The translations under genes and the position numbers were made by a program. Below, one piece after another: positions 10,901 to 20,315 of a DNA stretch of 64,000 bases. Numbering within the stretch: the stretch's first letter is position 1; each line of letters opens with the position of its first letter. Source of the DNA: Craspedostauros australis. Taxonomy: Eukaryota; Bacillariophyta; Bacillariophyceae; Mastogloiales; Achnanthaceae. The stretch is from positions 310,001-374,000 of the forward strand of contig JAMXDE010000031.1 in NCBI GenBank assembly GCA_026770025.1, given 5' to 3'. A model generated the notes under the pieces. That model was not told where the DNA came from. It was given only the letters and a program-made list of their open reading frames with translations, and searched no databases.

Positions 10901-13117
10901 CGTTACCAGCTCGACACCAATTGCTTGATGTTCTCCGCATCCCTCGGTGCTCTGGCGCTGCAGGAGTTCACGGAAGCAGCTGCGGTCACGTTCCTCTTCG
11001 CACTGTCCGAGTGGCTCGAGGTGAAGGCCACAGCGAAGGCTCGCAACGCGCTGTCTGCCATCGTCAGGCTCCGTCCTGATTCCGCCAACATCATCCATCC
11101 AAAGACCAAGGAAGTCATTGTGGTGTCGGCCAGATCTGTGCCGGTCGGAGCCATGGTGTCTGTCAGAACAGGTGACAAGTTCCCTTGCGATGGCATCGTG
11201 GTGGAGGGTGCTTCCACAGTCGACGAATCATCCCTCACGGGTGAATCCAGACCAGTACGCAAGGCTCCAGGCGACGTGATCAGCGGTGGTACCGTCAACT
11301 CCGGATCCACGCAGTTGGTTGTCCAGACCACGGCCACATCCGAGGATTCCGCCGTGTCTCGCCTGATCCGCTTGGTCGAAGAGGCGCAGGCCAACAGATC
11401 CGGTACCGAGAAGCTCGTGGATGACTTTGCCCGTGTCTACACCCCCGTCGTCGTCCTTTCGGCGTTGCTGATGTGCACCATCCCCTGGGCGTTCGGGCGC
11501 GATACTGGCATGGAATGGACCCACAATGGACTTGTGTTGTTGGTGGTGGCATGCCCATGCGCATTGATCATCTCCACTCCCGTATCCTACGTTGCAGGAT
11601 TGGCAGCAACGGCTCAACGTGGAGTGCTGGTCAAAGGTGGAGCCCGTAAGTGATGCGAGCATGCCTGTTGGGCTGAACGAATGAACGGACGACCGAATGA
11701 TGTTTAACAATCTGCTGCCGCCGTTGTTTGCTGGGGTCCTGTTGACACAGCAGCATCGCGGCGAACGATACAGTGTGCGAGTATGGTGGCACAAGCAAAA
11801 CCGCACCATTCGCACCTTCTTCCAACTTGTCCGCAACACCTCTTCCAGCTCACAGATTCCACCCCTCGATCTGCTCTTTTTTACCTGTCTTATTCATCCA
11901 TCATACGATCAATCAATCGATCAACCAACCTTGGCACACGCACGCGACCGTCCTGTGCAGACTTGGAAGCACTCGGACAAGTCCGTCACATCTGTTTCGA
12001 CAAGACGGGTACTCTCACCCAGGGCAAGTTCCAGCTGCTCCATTTGTCTCTGATTGACGATGCGAAGAGCCCATCTGAAGATCCCTTCGCGAGACCACTT
12101 GGGCGGGAGCACATCCTGCAGGTGTTCGCATGTATGGAAGAGAGAGCGTCGCATCCGCTTGCTGAGTCCATCGTCCAGGCCGTCAAGAACGAAGGCATCT
12201 CCATCCCGGACAGCATGTTTGTGGCCGATCACACATTCCTCGCTGGCGAGGGTGTCACCGGCATCATTGACAACAAGCGCGTTCACGTGGGTAACTTGCG
12301 AATGTTCGAGCGCCTTGGACTCCTTTCTGCTCTCCCAGAGGGTCGCATGAACGAAGCGAAGGAATGGGAGGCCAACGGCGGCACCGTTGGTATGATGAGC
12401 ATTGAAGGCAACGGAATTGTCTGCTCTTACTGTGTTGCTGACGCGATCCGTCCAGAATCCGAGCAGGTGGTGCGCAAACTCCGCAAGATGGGCATCGCCA
12501 TGACCATGCTGACCGGTGACAACCAGGACGTGGCCAATGTGATTGGCAAGACCGTCGGCCTCGCCCCTCACGAGACCATGGGTCGATTGTTGCCGGAGGA
12601 GAAGCTGGAGTTCGTCGAAGGGCTCAAGTACGAGTACCGCGGTGCCAAAGGTACCATCGATGGTGACGAAGACGGTGCGCAGAACGGCGGATCCTTCCTC
12701 ACCAACCTCTGCTCCCGTCCAGCGCAGGTTCTCATGTGCGGAGATGGTGTTAATGACGCCCCGGCTCTTGCCACCGCCAACATCGGTGTGGCGATGGGAG
12801 CAGGTGCTGCTCTGGCGATGGAAACCGCAGATGTCACCCTTCTTGACTCCAACCTCGAAAAGCTGGTTTACAGCATCGACATGGGTCGCAGGGTGATCCG
12901 CAAGATCAAGGAGAACGTGGTCTTCAGCATCGCCGTCAAGTTCGTGGTCCTTGGCTTTGCCTTGGCTGGTCAGGCAGCTTTGTGGGCAGCAATCGCAAGC
13001 GACGTCGGCGGAATGCTGATCGTCACCTTGAACGGATTGACGCTCCTCCCTGCAAAGTCCCCCAAGGAGAATATCACCAAGAACGCCATGAAGCAAGGAA
13101 TTGACAAGCTGGTCTAG
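7915..13117 (+). CDS. Zn/Cd-type P1B heavy-metal ATPase, four exons (1467 aa)
   Basis: Exons 7915-8514, 8810-10033, 10223-11645 and 11961-13117; introns of 295, 189 and 315 bp, donors GTGAGA, GTAAGT and GTAAGT. The frame is continuous to TAG. The N-terminal ~480 residues are His/Cys-rich, including repeated CC-x-SGGKCSS and HDHKHDHGH blocks. Two HMA-type domains follow, with CC-x2-E metal sites at C494/C495 and C579/C580, the form seen in plant Zn-ATPases. The catalytic core has TGES, a C-P-C metal motif at 1052-1054, the phosphorylated Asp1096 in DKTGT, an HP motif (ERASHPLAES) and GDGVND at 1343-1348. The last helix has SDVGGM, the Asp-x-Gly signature of the Zn/Cd/Pb subgroup. Predicted role: Zn2+/Cd2+ efflux or sequestration across the plasma or vacuolar membrane. 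Confidence 0.95.
9253..9492 (+). repeat. Tandem coding repeat in the ATPase metal-binding region
   Basis: Two near-identical units of about 115-125 bp each encode a Cys cluster (GCC/GCR-x-SGGKCSSK), then STHDHKHDHG, a run of HGHGH and KHVHESKG. A third, shorter Cys cluster follows (GCCNSGKCS, then SCCSGGKCS). The units differ mainly in the length of the His/Gly run, as expected from slippage or unequal exchange. Confidence 0.85.
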
Positions 13118-13502
13118 AACAGAGCGGCAGCATGCTCGCACGCATGGTGTGCTCGTACGTTCCCATGCCCCGGCTGCCTGTCGTGCTCGGCAGCATCAAC
13201 AACTCCTCAAAAACATACATGAAACAAGCAGATCAACAAGCAGAAAACACTCAGAACAATGAACCAACAAAAACAAACAAAAAATCAGCAACACAGAAAC
13301 AAACTAAAACAATAGACTTTAGGTCTACCAAAACTGTCTTGGAATTTGTGCTATGTGATTTGCGGATGCCTTTGTCGACGCCGGAAACTTGGAGCATGTC
13401 AATGCCACAGGCTCATGCCTTGCAGGGTATCTCACACACTCGACTGGTATCAGACACATGGTACTCTAATAGGACGAGCACGGTGCATACCAAACCTCCA
13501 TT
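13118..13502. other. Convergent 3' intergenic region
   Basis: The ATPase (plus) and the next gene (minus) read toward each other here. The sequence at 13195-13320 is strongly A-rich on the plus strand (AACAAAAACAAAC-type), suiting a 3' untranslated region. No gene seen. Confidence 0.5.
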
Positions 13503-14750
13503 TCATCCCATCGACGTCGACCGCGACGCGCTGGACGCTAGCAGCGGCCCGAAACTGATACCGGGTCGTCCCATCGCACCGTACATCGACCTCCATCGCA
13601 TGCTGGATCGCCGTTTCGTTTGATAATCCGTCTGCCGCGTCTGACACAGCAAGCAGTCATCGTGTTTGCCATACAGGATCTGGCCAACCTCCATGAGAGC
13701 GACGAAGCGATTGTCCATGCAGAACCAGAATGTGATGGACGCCGTCAGTATGTTGAATGTGAATTCGCAGTAATGAGCGTACTGTTCTTTGGATATGTTG
13801 TAGACGGTGAAGGTGGCGACGGCGACGCAGCAGGCCAGCAGGCCCATGACGATGGACCATGTGTCGCGCGGCGTCGAGCCGTTGCTTGTTGACAATGACG
13901 GTGTGGATTGCGACGTCTTCACTGTCGCCTTCGTGGGTGGCACGGATGCTTTGGCATTGACCTGCTCACATTTCAGGACCTTTTGTTCCGAAATGATGCC
14001 GTTCTCCACATCCGACTCCACCATCACATCTTCGTCGGCCGCAGGAAGCCGCAGCAACGACGTCAGCAGAATGAGCGTGACGAAGGACGTCGTGAATTCG
14101 TTGATGTACTCCAATTCGTGAGACGTGTGTTCAAAGTACTCCGTGTCGAGCGTGATGAGAATGGCCGGCACCAACGATGCGATGATGTTGACGAAGAGCA
14201 GCAGCTTGAGCACGAGCGGCTTGTCGTAGATGGTCTTGGTGGTCTTGGGCGATGCCGCCAAGGCGTACGCGTCCGTGATGGCGTAGACGAAGGAAATCCA
14301 GAATTCGATGAGGTGGACAGTGCGCGCCTTGATGGCTGGGTGATCGTCCGCAGCGGCAGCAGGAGTGGCGTTCTCACCATCATCTTCGTCGTCATCGTCC
14401 GGAAGAAGAACGTAGGTGAGGTAGAGCAGCACGATGTTGACTGCCACAACTACAAGACATACCAAAGCAAGGAAGTAATTGATCCGCGCGCGACGCGAGA
14501 GGTCATTCAGCTGGTACTGCACCAGCACGTTCGACGATTGGTTGATCATGGGAGCACTCGATCCGCCAAGCAACGCAGCGCTCTCGTTCCTCATGGATTC
14601 TGTGCTACCGATGGGTTTGTGGTTGATGTGGTTCATCATGGTGCCGCCGTTGTTGCCATTGTTGCCATTGTTGCCGTTGTTTCCGCTGTTTCCGTTGGTG
14701 ATGCTCGAATGATTCCATGCCGGCGCCGGAGGCTGTTGCTGGTCTGTCAT
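13503..14750 (-). CDS. Multi-span membrane protein, conserved-looking, function unknown (415 aa)
   Basis: Begins at ATG 14750 with a low-complexity Asn/Gly head (NGNSGNNGNNGNNG). Hydrophobic spans include YFLALVCLVVVAVNIVLL, FWISFVYAITDAYALAA, LLLFVNIIASLVPAILI and SFVTLILLTSLLRL. Then comes a Ser/Thr-rich cytosolic-type loop, IVMGLLACCVAVATFTV, FTFNILTASITFWFCM and a basic tail. About six membrane segments in two sets separated by the loop. Acidic residues cluster in the first loop (PDDDDEDDG). I do not recognise the family; a transporter or receptor-like role cannot be shown. Confidence 0.7.
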   Translation of the reverse strand: MTDQQQPPAPAWNHSSITNGNSGNNGNNGNNGNNGGTMMNHINHKPIGSTESMRNESAALLGGSSAPMINQSSNVLVQYQLNDLSRRARINYFLALVCLVVVAVNIVLLYLTYVLLPDDDDEDDGENATPAAAADDHPAIKARTVHLIEFWISFVYAITDAYALAASPKTTKTIYDKPLVLKLLLFVNIIASLVPAILITLDTEYFEHTSHELEYINEFTTSFVTLILLTSLLRLPAADEDVMVESDVENGIISEQKVLKCEQVNAKASVPPTKATVKTSQSTPSLSTSNGSTPRDTWSIVMGLLACCVAVATFTVYNISKEQYAHYCEFTFNILTASITFWFCMDNRFVALMEVGQILYGKHDDCLLCQTRQTDYQTKRRSSMRWRSMYGAMGRPGISFGPLLASSASRSTSMG

Positions 14751-15661
14751 TTGGAGGGCCGCGTTTGGTTGCTTCTTCTCTTTCGAATCGACTCTGTATT
14801 ATTATAGCAGTTATCTGCTGTGGGGTTGGTGCGGCGCGATGGCAAGCTGCGAGGACGAGTATGGCAGGATCACCAAGCGGATAGTTATGATGATCTTGTG
14901 TTTGATGCTGCGGAATGGCCTCGAGGATGATGCTGTGGGGATGGTTGAGTGCTGCGCACAACAGAAAACGCTCGTCGGAGGGACAAAAATGAAAGATTCG
15001 AAGAAGCTCTTGGTAGTTGCGGTGAATAATTTATAATAGTGGGATTGAAACAATTTGCGAAGACAATGACGAAAGGCCATTGTCAATCCCGCTTGAGAAA
15101 GGCCGATCAATTCGTTGTTGGAACGATTCAGAAGCTACGGCTCATTATGACTAAACTGCAATTACCTCGCCACGATATTGTCGACTCGAATGATTAAATG
15201 ACCCATTCACGAGATGAATCCTGTGCAGAATGACGCTACAGTCACACAGAACGAGAACAAGAAGAGAAGAAACAAGAACAACGATGTTCCGCTTCCGCCA
15301 TGGTGGCAACAGCAACGGCGGCAGCAAACACTGGGCAAACCAGCGTGGAAGACATCTCCTGTCGCAAGCCGCATGAACACACCATCATTGTCATTCTCGT
15401 GACGATTCGCGCCATCCTCATTCTTGGGACGCCTCCATTCCATCATCAGAGAACACTTACAACCCGCTTCAATACTCATTGTGCACTCTGGATAGATAAC
15501 ACACGAAAGGCAATCAGACCAGTCAATCAATTGAATCAGATCGAATTGAATTGAATTGAATTGATTTCAGCCGCAGACCAAAAAGTCCGGCTCCTGTTGG
15601 ATTCGACGAGTGCTTCTTCGGTGTATCTATTGTCTTTGGCGATTCGACCAACGAAAGGCTC
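14751..15661. other. Divergent intergenic region
   Basis: Upstream of both the membrane protein (minus) and the TMEM144-like transporter (plus), so it should hold both promoters. It includes a short GAATT pentanucleotide repeat at 15543-15562, about 100 bp before the transporter start. No gene recognised. Confidence 0.5.
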
Positions 15662-17224
15662 ATGCCCACTTCTGTATTCGATGGCTGCGGCGAAGGCTGC
15701 GGCTGGTCGGCGGCCATCCTCGCAGCAATAGCATGGGGAACGTTCGGAGTGCCGCTGAAGACGAAGGTCAACGTGGAGGTCAACTTCTTCGTCATGCAGA
15801 GCTACAAGACCATGGTCTGCTTCCTCACCTCGTGGCTGGTCATCTTCCTGGGCGAAGAGGTGGTCTTCACGCCGTGGGGCATCGTCTCGGGCATGTTCTG
15901 GGTGCCCGGCGCTGCCTGCGGCATTTACGCCATCCGTCAGGCGGGGCTGGCCATCTCGGTCGGGACCTGGTCCTCCATCCAGCTCTGCACTTCCTTCCTC
16001 TTTGGCATCGTCATCTTCGAGGAGGGCGTGAGGAGCATCGTCTCCGCCGTTCTGGCATTCGTCTTCCTCATGATGGGCCTCATCGGAATGAGCGTCTATG
16101 CGGATCCCTCGCGACAGACGCAGTCATCTTCCTCTTCGTCGCCCACCTTCTTTGCGTCTCCGGGATCGGCCCCGGGATCGTACTTCAGCTCGCTCAGCTT
16201 CATGGGGTACGACAAGGTGTCACTGACACCGGACGGCGTCCCGAATGGAACGGTGGCGACCGCACCGCCGACCCTTCAAGGCAGCGACGAGGACAGCATC
16301 AAATCTGCATCGTCGACACATGGAAACCGAAACAGGCTGAGGAAAACATCCAAAACTGGTGCCAGCAACGGCACCAGCAGCAATGGTCTGCACGCGGTTC
16401 CGGTCGCCACGCCCGAGAATGGGCAGATCGCGCCTGCACCGTTCTCCGGCGGTGTCAACATACCGTCCGGAACGACCATCGTGCCCATGGAGATGGAGAT
16501 GACCGCGGTGTCGGGCGAGCTCAGCGATAATTCGGAAGCGTCGATTCCGTTGCTCAACGGCCAGCCAATCCCCGGCGAGCCGCATTCGGAGGAGAACAAA
16601 CAGAGTCGCACCAAGGGAACGGTGGTGCTGTTGGGAGGTCGCCTCATCCTCACGAAACGGCAGATGGGCATCCTGGGCGCCGTCGTCAACGGGGCGTGGG
16701 GTGGCCTCAATCTCATCCCGCTGCACTACGCGCACAGGGATCAGGGCATCACCGGCGCCGCCTATCTCATTTCCTACGGAGCCGGATCGATGATCGTCTG
16801 CATATGCATCTGGATCGGCCTCTTCTGCTACCACCTCCTCAACACCTGCAACAAGCCCAAGTACCAGCAGGACCCGCAGGCCCCAGGACAGACGCCCACG
16901 CCTTACATGGAGATCATCAAGGACGCCGTCGACGCCTTGCCGGCATGGCACGTCCGCAAGCTCGGCCTGCCGGGTCTCATGGCCGGCACGTTCTACTCCA
17001 TCGGCAACTTCTGCTCCATCCTCGCCGTGGCCTACCTGGGACAGGCCGTCGGCTTCTCCATCTGCCAGGCGCAGCTGCTCGTCAGCGGTCTCTGGGGCGT
17101 CTTTTACTTTGAGGAGATCAAGGGCCGCGAGGTCGTCACGAAGTGGTTCCTCAGCGCGCTGCTCACAGTGGCAGGCATCATCTGGTTGTCCTACGAGCAT
17201 GTCGGCGGTGAAGGTGGGCATTGA
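15662..17224 (+). CDS. TMEM144-family (drug/metabolite superfamily) putative carbohydrate transporter
   Basis: 520 residues in one exon from ATG 15662. Ten or so hydrophobic spans, in two halves. The first half opens with AAILAAIAWGTFGVPLKTK, then FFVMQSYKTMVCFLTSW, GMFWVPGAACGIYAIRQAG and SVGTWSSIQLCTSFLFGI; the GxPLK and WVPGA-type motifs and the conserved Gln/Ser helices are those of TMEM144 and related sugar porters. The second half repeats the plan (LGAVVNGAWGGLNLIPLHYA, GTFYSIGNFCSILAVAYLG, SICQAQLLVSGLWGVFYF-like spans). A hydrophilic loop of ~190 residues (about 150-335) separates the halves and is longer than in animal homologues. Substrate is inferred from the family only. Confidence 0.85.
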   Translation: MPTSVFDGCGEGCGWSAAILAAIAWGTFGVPLKTKVNVEVNFFVMQSYKTMVCFLTSWLVIFLGEEVVFTPWGIVSGMFWVPGAACGIYAIRQAGLAISVGTWSSIQLCTSFLFGIVIFEEGVRSIVSAVLAFVFLMMGLIGMSVYADPSRQTQSSSSSSPTFFASPGSAPGSYFSSLSFMGYDKVSLTPDGVPNGTVATAPPTLQGSDEDSIKSASSTHGNRNRLRKTSKTGASNGTSSNGLHAVPVATPENGQIAPAPFSGGVNIPSGTTIVPMEMEMTAVSGELSDNSEASIPLLNGQPIPGEPHSEENKQSRTKGTVVLLGGRLILTKRQMGILGAVVNGAWGGLNLIPLHYAHRDQGITGAAYLISYGAGSMIVCICIWIGLFCYHLLNTCNKPKYQQDPQAPGQTPTPYMEIIKDAVDALPAWHVRKLGLPGLMAGTFYSIGNFCSILAVAYLGQAVGFSICQAQLLVSGLWGVFYFEEIKGREVVTKWFLSALLTVAGIIWLSYEHVGGEGGH

Positions 17225-18261
17225 TCCAATGTGTTCACCGGTATGTACCATGGAGTGTATCTTCTGGTGTGTGCACGCAGAATGGAGAATCGGAACTCGA
17301 CAGTACTGAATGCTCCACGAATAGCTATCACAAACGCAGCGGTCCAACAGACCCCTCGGAACATGTCCTTCTGCTCCATTCTCGAATAACATTAGTAGTA
17401 CCAAGATCGCTGGCGTCATTCACTCTTCCAAGACAACGACTTGAGTACACACTGTGTTGCGCAGAACATACAGCATCTGTCCAGGGAAAGCGTTTACTTT
17501 TGTCCACAAGAGGAATCGCCCGCCATGATGTGGCAAGTGCGAGCAATGATAGTACAGCAGATCTCTGGAACTGGCCGTATTCGTACCCACAGGCTGGGAC
17601 AGACATTCATGCTGCTCCACAGAGGCTAGCTCGGACATGGTTCAGCCGAGGATGTCTCCGAGCATGGACGACGAAGGCCATGGAGTTGCCCCAAGTCTTT
17701 TCTCGTCAGCCACTCCATCTGTTCGTCATCCTTCACGATCAATCTTCAATCAAGGGAAAGAAGCCTTCCGGAAAATCGAAAGGTGGATGATCTCTGTTCC
17801 TTCCAGCCGGAGCGGTGGAACTGGATAGGCACTCACAACTTTTGGGATCCAATGTTACAGGTCACGGCCATACCAGATCACAACTGGTTTTCTAGTACTC
17901 TACTCGTAATCACATTGTGGGATCGAATGTTGCAGGTGCTGCAATGGAAAGGGAGCGCCTTTGTTCATTGAAGAAACGGGGCGCAGGCTTGTGTATGATA
18001 ATTGAAGCGAATGTGGTGCTCCACAGTCGAGCAGGGCGTTCTATTCTGCACTCTGGAGAGATGGTAGTTGTTACAGCTGTACGAGTGTGTATCATTGTAT
18101 GTGTCGAAGCTTATGGCTATGGCATTACATGCATCGCCACGGATGGGAATCCACTCTACGAATACAGAGGAGTACAGCACTCAACATCTATGGCTGGCAG
18201 GGTGCGGCATGTACCATAGGAATGTCGGACATAGAAACAAACCTTCTTGGAACAGTATTTA
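17225..18261. other. Intergenic region left of the transposon
   Basis: No convincing gene. One imperfect direct repeat of about 28 bp is visible: a GGGATCCAATGTTACAGG-like block near 17834-17862 recurs as GGGATCGAATGTTGCAGG near 17911-17938. Frames of 60-190 codons on both strands are not protein-like. Confidence 0.5.
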
Positions 18262-18265
18262 TTAG

Positions 18266-18448
18266 GAGCCCGATCAGTGAGTCGACCAATCGTTTGAAAT
18301 GGACATTCTAACTTTTCATCTGCGATATCCAAACCAAGCACATATTCGTATTCCTTATAATCTCATTATAAATAATTAACCGATCGATTTTTGATGTATA
18401 TACTGTTTTAAGTTTTATGGATCGATCTATATGTTCATTTCAGTCGCG
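18266..18448 (+). repeat. Left terminal inverted repeat
   Basis: The first 35 bp match the right end exactly in reverse. Beyond that, blocks such as AACCAAGCACATATTC, ATAATTAACC and GTTTTATGGATCGAT-like sequence line up with the right end at perhaps 60 percent identity. The subterminal part is AT-rich. Confidence 0.88.
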
Positions 18449-18614
18449 TGGATCCAACAGCACAAAGCCCGTTGTTTTTCGCCGAAGGTTCTATGCTGTT
18501 CTCATGTATTTATCGTGAGGTGATCAGTCACGGACTAGCTTCCGAAGGTGTCAGTCGTTTGGTACGCGTTAATTACACGTTAGCATGTGGCGCATGATTC
18601 CACATTCTGCTCGT

Positions 18615-18684
18615 CACAAAACACATGACACAAAACACATCACACAAAACACATGACACAAAACACATCACACAAAACACATCA
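18615..18684 (+). repeat. 14-bp minisatellite in the transposon left arm
   Basis: Five head-to-tail units of CACAAAACACAT followed by GA or CA. It lies between the left inverted terminus and the transposase start, with a further (CAGTAA/AGT/TTG) triplet-repeat tract at about 18786-18845. Such subterminal arrays can be transposase-binding sites; that is only an inference here. Confidence 0.85.
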
Positions 18685-18955
18685 TCTCCATCATTTCGCA
18701 AAATCGCGCCACACTTTGGCTCCATTCACAACTGTCCTCGCCGATGCCCTGCACACTCGCCCTTTCGCTCCATGCACGTTCTCGTCAGAGTAGCAGTAAC
18801 AGTAACAGTAGTAGTAGTAGTTGTTGTTGTTGTTGTTGCTGTTGCAAGCTGGTTTGCCTTTCATCGGATGCTCTCCTTGCTCACTTCGTCTCAGACCAGT
18901 GCACACCATCACATCCACCTAGCAAACAACACTACTCTCCACCAACAATCCCACC

Positions 18956-19590
18956 ATGTTTCCCTCTGCTGCTGCCAAGGCCCTCTCCAAGGACGGCAAC
19001 CCCTCTCCTCGTAAGAAGCCGTGTTCTGCTTACCCTGTATCTGCTCCTCCATTCGACTCCAAAGGGCTCCTGCTGCCTACTGCAGAGCAACTGTTGCCTG
19101 ACAAGCCATCCGCTGCGTTGAGGAAGCCAACCACCATCACGCAAGTGATCGATGTGAAGCCGATGCTCGCAGCGGATGGCGGCCTCGTCCCGAACGGTAC
19201 GCATGCGCACGCTCGCGAGCTGCACGTGTTCGTACACATCCTTGACAACAACGGAGGCGTCTTCGACGACTCCAACGTCAGGGTGCGTTCGGAAGGACGA
19301 GGTGTCGGCGATGGAGCAGTGGTGAGCGTTATCGTGAACGAGCCACCCCCTGCTGTGCCTGACGTTGCACCACCTGTCGAGCCTGCCCCACCAGCGAGGC
19401 TCCCTCGTCGCTGCAACGCTGTTGTTGCTGGGGGCTACGCAGATGCCTCTGGCGATAGCGACAGCACGTACGACGACAGCGGCAAGGAGCAACGAACACG
19501 CGCCAGCAGGAACAGGAGAGGAGGCCAGTTCGGGTACGACCCGGAAGAGGCGGGAAACTGGAGGCGTGATGCGATCGGTCGTATCATGGT
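18956..19590 (+). CDS. DDE transposase, N-terminal part (interrupted gene)
   Basis: The frame starts at ATG 18956 in a CCACC-ATG context and is open up to the copia insertion point, then continues a little way into the LTR by chance. The 211 residues are Pro/Ala/Arg-rich with no clear fold; they include a short patterned stretch HARELHVFVHILDNNGG and an acidic SGDSDSTYDDSG. The reading phase at the insertion point matches the phase of the frame that resumes at 28083, so this is the N-terminal portion of the same transposase gene. It might carry the DNA-binding part, but no zinc-binding motif is visible. Confidence 0.65.
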
Positions 19591-20291
19591 TGATAATCAG
19601 CAATTACACACAGGACAAGAGGGGAGCACCAAACACTGCACTTACGACGCCGCCTGGGTGATCAATCCAATAGGTGAAGTTGGAGATGTTTGGTGTATTT
19701 GGTTGTTGCTAAGTTAGTGTGTCAATTGATGATTGAGTTTGAATTATGAGATGATGATCTCCTATTGCTAATGATGGTGCCTATTGCACGGGTTTCTAAT
19801 GTGCTGTTCGATTACCTCGTGGTTTTCTCTAAAACATTGCCCAAGATGGCATGTTGATCTACACGATATCTCGTGTTATCTCCACCTTTGGTCTTTCTTC
19901 ATCTCTGTCTGATCTTGTCTGGTCTTGGTCTCTGTTTGATCACATATGGATTGATCCGTCTACGTCGACAAGGTGCATGCATCACCTCTGACGATGTTGT
20001 TCTGGATCCTAAATGTTGTTGCCACGTGCTCAATGATGCACTCGGCATGGCTAGACAGGTCAGCGTACCATGACTAAAACATAATCTCGATTCCGAGGAT
20101 CACAATGACCGATCCTCTGACGTCATTGATGATGTCAGTGCCTACGTCAGGTTCGATGACTGTAGTGACTGAATCTGAATCGTGTATCAAGACTCATCCG
20201 ACTATACTCTCAAATCGAGTCGAATCAGAAAATATTGAATCACATTTCAGTCTTGGGAGATGGGTACCTAATTTCGATCTAGATGTTGATA
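19591..20291 (-). repeat. 3' LTR of the nested copia element
   Basis: 701 bp, no difference seen from the copy at 27382-28082. Read on the plus strand it starts TGATAATCAG and ends AGATGTTGATA. Short identical frames inside both copies are LTR sequence, not genes. Confidence 0.93.
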
Positions 20292-20315
20292 CTCCCCTAT
20301 GGTCGGGAGTCTTGT

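Noticed and set aside
18615-18684. CRISPR-like array
   Set aside because: Units are contiguous without spacers; a eukaryotic minisatellite.
19873-20073. A repeated 66-codon gene, also at 27664-27864
   Set aside because: Both copies lie inside the two LTRs; it is shared LTR sequence.
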